From Panulirus ornatus (lineage: Eukaryota > Arthropoda > Malacostraca > Decapoda > Palinuridae): a DNA stretch of 64,000 nucleotides. Made by a program: the position numbers and the translations under genes. Below the pieces are notes generated by a model that saw only the letters and a list, made by a program, of their open reading frames with translations, made no database searches and had not been told where the DNA came from. Of this stretch, positions 32,576 through 43,369 are shown piece by piece; position 1 is the first letter of the stretch, and each line of letters begins with the position of its first letter. The DNA lies in NCBI RefSeq assembly GCF_036320965.1, contig NC_092225.1, forward strand, positions 32,667,887 to 32,731,886, written 5' to 3'.

Positions 32576-34522
32576 CCACATCTCTTCAATTCACTGTATC
32601 CCTTACATGCCTCTCACCCTCCTGTTTATTCAGGCTCCAATCGCTCAAAGTCTTTTTCACTCCATCCTTCCATCTCCAATTTGGTCTCCCACTTCTCCTT
32701 GTTCCTTCCACCTCTGACACATATATCCTCAATGTCAATCTTTCCTTACTCATTCTCTCCATATTTCTAAACCATTTTAACATACCCTCTTCTGCTCTCT
32801 CAACCACGCTCTTTTTATTTCCACACATATCTCTTACCCTTCCATTACTTACTTGATCAAACCACCTCACACCACATATTGTCCTCAAACATTTCATTTC
32901 CAACACATCCACCCTCCTCCATACAACCCTATCTCTAGCCCATGCCTCGCATCCATATAACATTGTTGGCACTACTATTCCTTCAAACATGCCCATTTTT
33001 GCTCTCCGAGATAACGTTCTCTCCTTCCACACATTCTTCATCGCTTCCAGAACCTTCGCCCCCTCCCTCACCCTATGACTCACTTCCACTTCTGTGATTC
33101 CATCTGCTGCTAAGTCCACTCCCAGATATCGTAAACACTTCTCTTTCTCCAATTTTTCTTCATTCAAACTTACATCCCATTTAACGTGTCCCGCAACCCT
33201 CAACGTTGCTCTTATTTACATTTACTCTCAATTTTCTCCTTTCACACACTTTTCCAAGCTCATTCACCAACTTCTGCAGTTTCTTCATGAATCAGCCACT
33301 AGAGCTGTATCATTGGCGAACAGCAACTGACTCACTTTCCAGGACCTATTATCCCCAACAGATTGCATCTTCGCCTCTCTCTCCAAAACTCTTGCATTTA
33401 CCTCCCTAACCAACCCATCCATAAACAAATTAAACAACCATGGGGACGTCACACACCCCTACTGCAAATCAACATTCACTGGGAACCAGTCACTCTCCTG
33501 TCTTCCTACTTGTACACATTCCTTACATTCTTGGTAAAAATTTTTCACTGCTTGTAGCAACTGACCTCCCACACCATATACTCTCAAGACCTTCCACAAA
33601 GCATCTCTATCAACCCTGTCATATGCCTTCTCCAGATCCATAAATGCCACATACATATCCATCTGTTTTTCTGAGTATTTCTCACATACATTCTTTAAAG
33701 CAAACATCTGATCCACACATCCTCTACCACTTGTGAAACCACACTGTTCTTCCCCAATCTGATGCTCTGTACATACTTTCACCCTCTCATTCAATACCCT
33801 CCCATATAATTTCCCAGAAATACTCAACAAACTTGTGCCTCTGTAGTTTCAACACTCACCTTTATCCCTTTGGCTTTTGTACAATGGCACTATGCATGCA
33901 TTCCACCAATCCTCAGGCACTTCCCTATGGTCCATACATACACTCACCTTTTGCTATTCTACTCTCAGTCTTTCCTGGTACTTCCTCACGCAAGTCTCCT
34001 TTCCAAGCTCACTTACTCTCACCACTCTCTTTTCCCCAACATTCTCTCGTCTTTTTTGAAAACCTCTACAAATCTTCACCTTCGCCTCCTCAAGTTAGTG
34101 ATCAGACATCTCTCCAGCTGCCCCTCCCAGCACATTAACATCCAGAATCTCTCTTTTACCTGCCTATCAATTAGCACATGATCCAATTGTGCCCTTTGAC
34201 CATCTCTCCTACTCACATAAGTATATTTATGTATATCTCTTTATAAACCAGGTGTTCCTGGTCACCAGTCTTTTTTTTAGCACACAAATCCACAAGCTCT
34301 TCACCATTTCCATTTACAACACTGAACACCCCATGTACACCAATTATACCCTTATTTGCCATATTACTCAGCTTCTCATTTAAATCACCCATCACTGTTA
34401 CCAGGTCTTGTGCATCAAAGCTGCTAACACACTCACTCAACTGCCCCAAAACACTTGCCTCTCATGATCTCTTCTCATGACCAGGTGCATAGGCACCAAT
34501 AATCATCCAACTCTCTCCATTT
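32576..34522 (-). mobile_element. RTE-A-like LINE, RT and partial EN with internal deletion
   Basis: Minus strand: C-terminal domain (32586-33203 open), a broken RT core (33459-33830: AFMDLEKAYDRVDRDALW), then a jump near 33940 from RT to endonuclease coding (34213-34449: GQLSECVSSFDAQDLVTVMGDLNEKLS). The EN-RT linker is largely deleted. GDLNEK is the endonuclease GDLNAK motif with an Ala to Glu change. No 3' UTR remains. Confidence 0.85.
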
Positions 34523-34655
34523 TTTAGTTATATTTCACCATTTCCCACATCAGTGAGGTAGTACCAGGAAACTGATGAAGAATGGCCCATTCACTCATAC
34601 ACATATATACACATAAACGCCCATACACGCACATATACATACATATACGAAGGTG
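34523..34655 (-). mobile_element. Old-form RTE tail fragment
   Basis: CATTTCCCACATCAGTGAGGTAGTACCAGGAAAC, then GAAGAATGGCCCATTCACTCAT and CCCATACACGCACATATACATAC. Same layout as 27628-27735. Confidence 0.7.
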
Positions 34656-35174
34656 AAATCGCACCAGTAGGAGTTCATACAACTTTACTTCTCATGTAAT
34701 TTTTCTATACAGGCAGCATGACATGTTTCATTGAGATAGTTCACCTCTTCAGGTGCCAGTACTTAACAAAATTATTTGAATCCCAACATTACACTTGATT
34801 CCTGCCATCCAGCACCAATCTTTATAGACCAAGCACTGTCTGCTTTGTCTGGTCATGATTGTTGTAAGGAGAGTGATAAAGGGGTGTCACGTGGCAAGGG
34901 TTGACCTGGGTGGCTGAGTGTGTCTTGAACAATTTTTTTGTTTTTGTGTTTTGTCAGTTCTCTCATAGTGATTTGGTTAATGTTAGGATGGGCCTTGAAA
35001 TTGCATGGGGACAAATTAAAGTTCTTAGTATTTGCAATTAAGACATTCATTGACATTGCATGTGGCATAATCATCAGAGGGGTATAATATAACATGATTT
35101 TCAAGATCTGTGGAGGGATTATTTTTATGACACTGTTTAGCATTTGCATTTGTGTGGTCATCCCTGTGTTTCAT
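34656..35174. other. Unassigned sequence, possible old mobile element
   Basis: It contains CACCTCTTCAGGTG and a minus-strand open stretch with SDDYATCNVNE and NFKAHPNINQIT. The repeat-like flanks hint at an old Penelope-like or other element, but I recognise no diagnostic domain. Confidence 0.3.
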
Positions 35175-36407
35175 GATAGAGTGGCAGATGTAGGGTGTTT
35201 TGGTTGGGGTGGTGTGCAAAGTGAGAGAGGCCAGCTAGAATGGTTTGGTTAAGAGAGAAGAGGTGGTGAAAGCTTTGCATAAGATGAAATCAGGCAAGGT
35301 GGCAGGTTTGGATGGTATAGCAGTAGGATTGATTAAGAAACGGGGTGACTGTGCTGTTGACTGGTTGGTAAGGATATTTGATGTATGTATGGATCATGGT
35401 GAAGTGTCTGAAGATTGGCAGAATGCATGTATAGTGCCATTGTACAAAGGCAAAGGGGATAAAGGTGAGTGTTCGAACTACAGAGGCATAAGTTGAGTAT
35501 TCCTGGGAAATTGTATTGGAGGGTATTGATCATGAGGGTAAAGGCATGTACAGACCACCAGATTGGGAAGGAGCAGTGTGATTTCAGAAGTGGTAGATGA
35601 TGTGTGGATCAGGTGTATGCTTTGAAAAAATGTATGTGAGAAATACTTAGAAAAACAGATGGATTTATTTGTAGCATTTATGGATATGATAGGCATATGA
35701 TAGGGTTGATAGAGATGCTTTGTGGAAGGTTTTTAGAGTATGTGGTGTGGGAGGTAAGCTGCTAAAAGCAGTGAAAAGTTTTTACCAAGGATGTAAGGCA
35801 TATGTACGAGTAGGAAGAGAGGAGAGTGATTGGTTTCCAGTGAAGGTTGGTCTGTGGCAGGAGTGTGTGATGTCCCCATGGTTGTTTGATTTGTTTATGG
35901 ATGGGGTGGTTAGGGAGGTAAATGCAAGAGTTATGGAGAGAGGGGCAAGTATGAAGTCTGTTGGGATGAGAGGGACTGGGAATTGAGTCAGTTGTTCAAT
36001 GATAATACAGCTCTAGTGGCTGATTTGAGTGAGAAACTGCAGAAGTTGGTGACTGAGTTTAGGAAAGTTGAGAGTAAATGTGAATAAGAGCAAGGTTATT
36101 AGGTTCAGTAGGATTGAGGGACAAGTTAATTGTAATGTAAGTTTGAATGGAGAAAAATTGGAGAAAGTGAAGTGTGTTAGATATCTGGGAGTGGACTTAG
36201 CAGTGGATGGAACCATGGAAGTGGAAGTAAGTCATAGGGTGGGGGAGGGGGTGAAGGTTCTGGGAGTGATGAAGAATGTGTGGAAGGAGAGAACAGTATT
36301 TTGGAGAGCAAAAATTGGTATGTTTGAAGGAATAGTAGTTTCAACAATATTATTTGGTTACAAGGCATGGGCAATAGATAGGGTCGTGCAGAGGAGGGTG
36401 GATGTGC
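35175..36407 (+). mobile_element. RTE-A LINE, linker and RT, truncated at both ends (decayed)
   Basis: Starts in the linker (DRVADVGCF...), continues with EEVVKALHKMKSGKVAGLDGIA, PLYKGKGDKGECSNYRGIS, a broken RT core, MSPWLFDLFMDGVVREV, and the C-terminal YLGVDLAVDG to RRVDVH. It ends at 36407 where a minus-strand RTE-A copy begins. Multiple stops. Confidence 0.85.
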
Positions 36408-36942
36408 ACAGACATATATACACATATATGTATTCGTACTTGCTTGCCGTCGTCCATTCCCAGCACCACCCCACCCCACGAGAAACAGCATTGCCACCTC
36501 CTTGCATCAGCAAAGAAATGCCTTGAAAGCAGACAAAAAAAGGCCACATTCAGTCACACTCAGTCTCTAGCTGTCATGTGTAATGCACTGAAACCACAGC
36601 TTCCTATCCACAACCAGGCCCCACAGACCTTTTCAGACATTTCACATGCCCTGGTTCAGTACATTGATGGCACGTCAGCCTTGGGATACCACATTCTTCT
36701 AATTCATTGTATTCCTTGCAAACCTCTCACCTTCCTTTATGTTCAGGCCCTGATCCCTCAAAATCTTTTTCACCCCAACTTTCCACCTCCAATTTCTTCT
36801 CCAACTTCTTGTTTCCTCCACCTTTTACACATATATCCTCTTTTTCAACCTTTCTTCACTCATTCGTTCCATATGTCCAAACCATTTCTACACACCCTCT
36901 TCTGATCTGTCAACCACACTCTTTTTATTACCACACATCTCT
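36408..36942 (-). mobile_element. RTE-A-like LINE 3' end, left part (decayed)
   Basis: 3' UTR without its tail box (begins CACAGACATATATACACATA), AGCAAAGAAATGCC in place of the second box, then C-terminal ORF coding up to the CCACACATCTCT site, where a short SINE-R piece has inserted. Confidence 0.8.
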
Positions 36943-37003
36943 GCTCTTAACGCTACCTCGCTGACACGAGAAATGGCGAATAGTTTAAAAGAAAAAAAGA
37001 AAG
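36943..37003 (+). repeat. SINE-R tail, 61-bp insertion with 6-bp target duplication
   Basis: Just the last 61 bp of SINE-R: GCTCTTAACGCTACCTCGCTG, ACACGAGAAATGGCGAATAG and an A-rich tail. ATCTCT flanks it at 36937-36942 and 37004-37009, and the surrounding RTE-A sequence is continuous without it (CACACATCTCTCTTACCC). Confidence 0.88.
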
Positions 37004-38190
37004 ATCTCTCTTACCCTTTCATTACATACTCAGTCAAACCACCTTACACCACATATTGTCCTCATACATTTCCTTTCCAAAACATCCACCCTCCTCTGTA
37101 CAGCCCTATTTATATTCAGTGTCTCACAACCATACAATATTGTTGGAACTTCTCTTCCTTCAAACATACCCATTTTTGTTCTGAGATAATGTTCTCTCCA
37201 CACATTCTTCATCGGTTCCAAAACCTTCACCCCCTCCCCCATGCTATGACCCACTTCTGCTTCCATGGTTCCATTCGCTGCTAAGTCCACTCCTAGATAT
37301 CTGAAACATTTCACTTCCTCCAACTTTGTCTCCATTAAAACTTACATCCCAATTCACTTGTCCCTCAACCCAGCTGAATCTAATATTATTACCTTGCTTT
37401 TATTCACATTTACTCTCAACTTTCTCTTTTCACACACTTTCAGACTCAGTCACCAACTTGAGCATTTTTCACTCAAATCCGTCATCAGTGCTGTATCATT
37501 GGCAAACAACAACTGACTCACTTCCCAGGCCCTCTCATTTCCAATAGACTGTATACTTGTCCCTCTCTCCAAAGCTCTTGCATGTACCTCCCTCACCACC
37601 TCCCATCCATAAACACAATTAAAGAACCATTGTGGCATCATACACCCACGCTGCAGACCAACCTTCATTGGGAACCAATCACTCTCCTCTATTCCTACTC
37701 ATTCACACGTCTTAACCCTTGATAAAACTGTTCACTGCTTCTGGCAGCTTACCTCCTTCACCATATATTTTTTAAGATTTCCCACAAAGCATCTCTATCA
37801 ACCCTGTCATATACCTTCTCCAGATCCATAAATGCCACTTACAGATCCATCTCTTTTTCTATTTCTCACACATTCTTCAAAGCAGACACCTGAATCACAC
37901 ATCCTCTACCACTTTTGAAGCCACACTGCTCCTCCCTAATCTGATGCTCTGTGCCTGCCTTCAACCTCTCAGTCAGTATCCTCCGATCTAATTTTCCAGG
38001 TATGCTCTACAAACTTGTGCCTCTGTAGTTTGAACACTCTCCTTTATTCCTTTTGCCTTCATACAGTGGCACTGTACATGCATTCTTCCAATCCTCAGGC
38101 ACTTCATCATGATCCATACATACTTTGAATATCCTTACCAACCAATCAACATCACAGTCACCCCTTTCTAAATAAGTTCAACTGCAATAC
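37004..38190 (-). mobile_element. RTE-A-like LINE, RT part, right half (decayed)
   Basis: Continues the copy from 36408 with EEVKCFRYLGVDLAANG (37250-37330), a catalytic-box region reading LLFANDTALM near 37500, and RT core remnants to 38190 (VDWLVRIF.SMYGS.). Several frameshifts. Confidence 0.82.
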
Positions 38191-38345
38191 CATTTTCAGC
38201 TATATTACTTGTTTACTACATTTTATTCATATACCCTTCAGATATATACATTTTTCATGGTTTTCAGTGGTTTTGTTATTCACTGCAGTGACCTAAACCA
38301 TCTACATATGCATGTGCCATCACTTGTAGAACATTTGACTTGTAT

Positions 38346-38894
38346 ACTTTGTCACTGTCTTGCGAGGTAGTGCAAGGAAACAGACAAAAGAATGGCCCAA
38401 CCCACCTACAAACACATGTATATGCATACACGCCCACACATGCATATATACATACCTATACATTTCACTGTATACATACCTATACATTTCACTGTATACA
38501 TAAATATACATACACAGACATATACATATATACACATGTACATAATCATACTTGCTTCCTTCATCCATTCCCATCACCACCCCGCCACACATGAAAATGG
38601 CACCCCCTTCCCCCATGGGTGGGTGAGTTAGCACTAGGAAAAGACAACAAAGGCCACATTCGTTCACACTAGCTGTCGTGTGCAATGCACTGAAACCACA
38701 GCTCCCTTTCCACATCTAGGCCCCACAAAGCTTTCCATGGTTTACCCCAGAAGCTTCACATGCCCTGGTTCAATCCATTGACAGCATGTCAACCCCGGTA
38801 TACCACATCGTTCCAATTCACTCTGTTCCTTGCACGTCTTTCACCCTCCTTTATGTTCAGGCCCCGATCGTTCAAAATCTTTTTCGCTCCATCC
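38346..38894 (-). mobile_element. RTE-A LINE 3' end, long form, with 13-bp target duplication
   Basis: Long 3' UTR and the last ~50 codons only. ATTTGACTTGTAT is at 38333-38345 and 38895-38907. The UTR carries a tandem duplication of CATACCTATACATTTCACTGTATA (about 38450-38500). The tail is almost absent at the 38346 side. Confidence 0.9.
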
Positions 38895-39069
38895 ATTTGA
38901 CTTGTATTTCCTCAATATCATAACCAAGATGACTTCCCAATTATGATCAAAATCATGTTTAGTAACCACCAAAATCATTAGTGCTCCTGAGACAATTACT
39001 GGTTTGCTGTGCTGAGCTTGCATTGCTGCACTTCAAATTACAGAAATCAGTAATTACCTATTTTCACTG

Positions 39070-39560
39070 AACATAGAGGGAGTTATACTTTCGTGGGGCC
39101 CCATATCTTGAACACACTCCTTTGTCATACAACCTCTTAAATTTATGAATGCTGTCTGCATTAACCATGTCCTCATTCAATATGTTCCATTCATCCACTA
39201 CTCTTATATTATAAAGATATTTCGTTACATCCAATTTTACAAGTTTCTTACATGATTTCATATTAAATGTCACGTCCTCTGGATGCTCTATCTGTACATC
39301 TCTCAAAGAACCACCCACTTTCTTCTTTGTTGATTTCTTTTAAAAATGTGAAGGTTGCAATCAAGTCACCCTTCAGACTTCTTTCATCCAAGGTGGGTAT
39401 ATTTAAAGCCATCAGCCATTTTCTGTGGCTTAGTGTTCTTAATTTTGTTACTGTCTTTGTTGCCTTCCTCTGGACCTTCTCTTTGAGCTCTTTGTGCATC
39501 TTTAGGTGTGATAACCAAATCTTAGAAGCATATTCTAATTTTACCCTTGTGCTGCATAAG
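39070..39560 (-). mobile_element. CR1/L2-type LINE 3' end
   Basis: Minus-strand coding KEKVQRKATKTVTKLRTLSHRKWL, then LNIPTLDERSLKGDLI and VTKYLYNIRVVDEWN and HKFKRLYDKG, typical of the C-terminal tail after the RT in CR1/L2-type ORFs. One frameshift separates the two open pieces (39064-39318 and 39263-39499). Confidence 0.78.
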
Positions 39561-39879
39561 AATAATTTAAATATTTCCTTATCCCTATACTTGAAAGCTA
39601 TTCAGATTTATGCCAGCTGACAGTTTGTCTCCTTAACTCTATCCTCCTGATATAGGGCACACTTCGGTTGGACAGGGCTATACCTTTTTCCTCTCTATAC
39701 AGGTAACTGATACAGCAGGATTTTTTTCTGATGCTGATTATAGTTGTTAATGACATAAGGCATCTCTTTAAATCAATTCTGTGCACCTTTAATTGATGCC
39801 ATTGAAGCAGCCCATATAAGTATGATTACAGTAACCATACTGTGAACATATGATTACATTTGCAAGAGATAAGAGCTTA
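39561..39879. other. MOCOS intron sequence
   Basis: No recognised gene. The minus strand has an open stretch 39598-39786 without a recognisable domain that may continue the CR1/L2 fragment. Confidence 0.4.
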
Positions 39880-40110
39880 ATGCCACCAGCAACTTAGTCC
39901 CCTCTCCAACCCAGTGGCACACTTTGACCAACTATGTTCCATTCACTAGCACATCATCTCCCATATACCTAAAGTTCTATATTTTTCTCCAGTTCCTTTT
40001 CTTTCAAACTACCTTATATATGCTCCTTTCTACTCCTTCAGCAGCACTTTATTACATTACCTTTGTCCACATTTACTCTCAACCTTCTTTTATACACTAT
40101 CCCAAAATGT
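39880..40110 (-). mobile_element. Fossil RTE-type C-terminal fragment
   Basis: The + strand keeps CCACATTTACTCTCAACCTTC and CCCATATACCTAAAGTTCTA, the degraded equivalents of CACATTTACTCTTAACTTTC and CCAGATATCTAAAACACTTC in RTE-A. Short and decayed. Confidence 0.6.
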
Positions 40111-40342
40111 TACCAAGCTCAGAATAGCCTAGAAGTGCCAGTGCTTGGCTTATAAGCCTAAATTCTATAATCCAGTCCAATCCAAAATGTCTCCAACTTC
40201 ATATATATTTATTGATTAATGAAAATGCCATTTTTATTGAAAAACATAGGCTAGTCCAAATTCAGAGGACCATTTCTCAAAATCAAGAAATTTTGACTTC
40301 CAAAATTATTCTGAGACATCACAGTTTCATATTTTCTTTCAG

Positions 40343-40616
40343 GCAGGACATATATGTGGGGATGCCCAGGACCTGGTTGATGGATTGCCAACAGGTTCAG
40401 TGCGTGTCAGTTTTGGCTACATGAGCTGCTATGATGATGCTGACTTGCTTTTGAAAATGGTGCGTGAATGCTTTGTTGATGGGCCACTTTTTGTAGATTT
40501 GTCTTGGATTAAAAAAACCTCAGTGGTTCCAACTGCTGCTAGTGGGGATAGGTGTGATGCTGATTTTGAAGTACATAAAGGATGTGCAGTCACTGGAACA
40601 AGTAAATTTGCTTTAG
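40343..40616 (+). CDS. MOCOS: MOCOS exon, C-terminal end of the sulfurase domain and linker
   Basis: The acceptor attttctttcag is strong and the donor is tttag|gtaagt. The exon enters in phase 0 and leaves in phase 1. It encodes AGHICGDAQDLVDG followed by PTGSVRVSFGYMS, the closing motifs of the PLP domain in Moco sulfurases, where the GSVRVSFG segment helps form the active site. A low-complexity linker then leads toward the MOSC part. It is separated from the previous recognised exon by 15.5 kb of nested transposons. Because both borders of the gap are phase 0, direct joining of 24813 to 40343 stays in frame but lacks about 39 residues found in homologues. Confidence 0.9.
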
Positions 40617-40742
40617 GTAAGTAAAAATGTATGGCACCTTTAGTTTGTAAAATTTATGATAGTCCAAATAGCAGTGCAACAGAATGGATTTCAGAAAATA
40701 ATATACAATATATTGATTTCAAATTCAGTTTTGTACATTCAG

Positions 40743-41036
40743 AGAAGGAACCAGATGAAAATGCAGGAGGGCAGTTCCCATCCATTTATGAAGAACCAGA
40801 CGTTAGTAAGGCTGTCAGACTTCAGCTTACTGATATCATCATTTACCCAGTCAAATCATGCAGTGGGTTGTCAGTGCAGAAATGGAGTATGGTTCAAGAG
40901 GGTCTGAAGTTTGATAGACGATGGATGGTAGTGACAAGCTCAGGGGTAACACTTACACAAAAGCAACTTCCTCTTATGTGTTGTATAAAGCCTTACATTG
41001 ATTTTGAGGCTGGGATGCTCACCCTTAAATATGAAG
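40743..41036 (+). CDS. MOCOS: MOCOS exon, MOSC N-terminal beta-barrel domain
   Basis: This follows a 126-bp intron. The acceptor gtacattcag at 40742 gives the phase-1 join needed. The donor is tgaag|gtaata. The exon encodes the MOSC_N domain with LTDIIIYPVKSC near residue 27 and FDRRWMVV near residue 56. The IYPVKSC motif is diagnostic of the MOSC N-terminal barrel in Moco sulfurases and mARC proteins, which bind the cofactor. An in-frame open stretch reaches back into the intron as far as 40631, so intron retention would be translatable in this frame, but the short intron has a good donor (gtaagt). Confidence 0.9.
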
Positions 41037-41281
41037 GTAATAATATTCTTGTAAGTACCCATAAAGATTTGAAAAATTTTGTATTAACCTGTTGTGCTTA
41101 CTGAATATGTTTTTAAAGCTAATAATGTTAAGCCTATGTACAGTGAAGTGTAATTAGTTTTGAATCCTGCTTTTCATAGTATTGCTCCAGTATATAAGAT
41201 TTGTAGGTAATGAGCATAATTGTGAGTGAAGTCAAGACTTTATCCTTTATTTTTATTAGGAAATTGAAGATTTGTTTACAG

Positions 41282-41494
41282 GTGAGATTGATGTTAGTGT
41301 ACCCCTTGAGCCTCCAGCATCAAGGACAAATGAATTGTCAATGTGTGGAGGTCGCGTATGTGGTGACCGAGTGAGAGGGCTTGATTGTGGTCCTGAGGTT
41401 GGAATGTGGCTTTCTCAGGTTTTAGGACAGTCTGACCTTAAACTCATGCTCCAGATAAACAAACGGATGAGAAAATTGGAATCTGTTACTCATG
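41282..41494 (+). CDS. MOCOS: MOCOS exon, MOSC_N end and connecting segment
   Basis: The acceptor tttgtttacag at 41281 continues the phase-1 Gly codon, and the donor catg|gtaagc leaves in phase 1. It encodes EIDVSVPLEPP, then RVCGDRVRGLDCGPEVGMWL, which matches the SRVC..(R)V..(Y/F)DCG...WLS pattern of animal Moco sulfurases. Starting at the alternative AG at 41259 would bring an immediate in-frame stop, so 41282 is preferred. A 63-bp CT array begins 18 bp after the donor, followed by a long RTE-A element. Confidence 0.9.
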
Positions 41495-41509
41495 GTAAGC
41501 AAGAAGTGT

Positions 41510-41511
<2 letters not shown>

Positions 41512-41574
<63 letters not shown>
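41512..41574. repeat. (CT)n microsatellite beside a splice donor
   Basis: About 31 CT units starting 18 bp after the donor at 41495. Pyrimidine-rich on the transcribed sense strand. Confidence 0.97.
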
Positions 41575-41578
<4 letters not shown>

Positions 41579-41580
41579 TT

Positions 41581-43369
41581 GTTATTTATTTATTTATTAT
41601 ACTTTGTTATTTATTTATTTATTATACTTTGTCGCTGTCTCCAGCATTAACGTTAGCGCAAGGAAACAGACGAAAGATTGGCCCAACCCACCCACATACA
41701 CATGTATATACATTACATGTCCACACACTCACATATACATACCGATACATTTCAGTGTGTACATATATATACATACACGGACATATACATATATACACAT
41801 GTACATAATTCATACTTGCTGCCTTCATTCATTCCCATTGCCACCCTGCCACACATGAAATGACAACCCCCTCCCCCCGCATGTGTACGAGTTAGCACTG
41901 GGAAAAGATAACAAAGGCCACGTTCGTTCACACTCAGTCTCTAGCTGTCATGTATAATGCACCGAAAACACAGCTCCCTTTCCACATCCAGGCCCTACAA
42001 AACTTTCCATGGTTTACCCCAGAGGCTTCACATACCCTGGTTTAATCCATTGACAGCACGTCGACTCCGATATACGACATCCTTCCAGTTCACTCTATTC
42101 CTTGGATGCCTTTTACCCTCCTGCATGTTCAGGCCCCAATTGCTTAAAATCATTTTCACTCCATCCTGCCACCTCCAATTTGGTCTCCCACTTCTCGTTC
42201 CCTCCACCTCTGACACATATATCCCCTTTGTTAATTTTCCTCACTCATTCTCTCCATGTGTCCAAACCATTTCAAAACACCCTCTTCTGCTCTCTCAACA
42301 ACACTCTTTCTGTTACCAGACATCTCTCTTACCCTTTCATTACTTACTCGATCAAACCACCTCACACCACACACATCTCATTTCCAACACATCCAGCCTC
42401 CTCCGCACAACTCCATCTATAGCCCACGCCTCGCAATCATATAACATTGTTGGAACCACTATTCCTTCAAACATACCCTTTTTTTGCTTTCCAAGATAAT
42501 GTTCTCACCTTCCACACATTTTTCAACTCCCAGAACTTTCGCCCCCTCCCCCACCCTGCGACTCACTTCTGCTTCCATAGTTCCATCCGCTGCCGAATCC
42601 ACTCCCAGATATCTAAAACACTTAAACTTCCTTCAAAACACCTCACTTACTTCAGTTTTTCTCTATTCAAACTTACCCCCCAATTGACTTGTTCCTCAAA
42701 CCTATTGTACCTAATAAACTTGCTCTTATTCACATTTGCTCTCAGCTTTCTTCTTTCTCACACTTTACCAAACTCGGTCACCAGCTTCTGCAGTTTCTCA
42801 CACGAATCAGCCACCAGCGCTGTATCATCAGCGAACAACAACTGACTCACTTCCCAAGCCCTCTCATCCACAACAGACTGCATGTTTGCCTGTCTCTCCA
42901 AAACTCTTCCATGCACCTCCCTAATAACCCCATCCATAAACAAATTAAACAACCATGGAGACATCATGCACCCCCTGCTGCAAACCGACATTCACTGTGA
43001 ACCAATCACTTTCCTCTCTTCCTACTCGTACACATGCCTTACATCCTCGATAAAAACTTTTCACTGGCAACTTGCCTCCCACACCATATATTCTTAATAC
43101 CTTCCACAGAGCATCTCTATCAACTCTTATCATATGCCCTCTCCAGATCCGTAAATGCTCCATACAAATCCATTTGCTTTTCTAAGTATTTCTCACATAC
43201 ATTTTTCAAAGCAAATACGTGATCCACACATCCTCTACCACTTATGAAACCACTCTGCTCTTCCCCAATCTGATGCTCTGTATATGCTTTCACCCTCTCA
43301 ATCGATACCCTCCCATACAATGGCACTATGCATGCATTCCGCCAATCCTCAGGCACCTCACCATGAGTC
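41581..43369 (-). mobile_element. RTE-A LINE, long form, 3' half of a near-full-length copy
   Basis: The tail carries an exact tandem duplication of a 25-bp unit (41581-41605, 41606-41630). Then tail box (with deletion: CCAGCATTAACGTTAGCGC), long 3' UTR (41690-42020), C-terminal domain and RT core to 43369, where a younger RTE-A copy has inserted. It resumes at 44731. Frame broken in several places. Confidence 0.9.

Noticed and set aside
41259..41281. Alternative acceptor at 41259 for the MOCOS exon
   Set aside because: With the required phase it gives an immediate in-frame TGA. 41281 restores the family reading.
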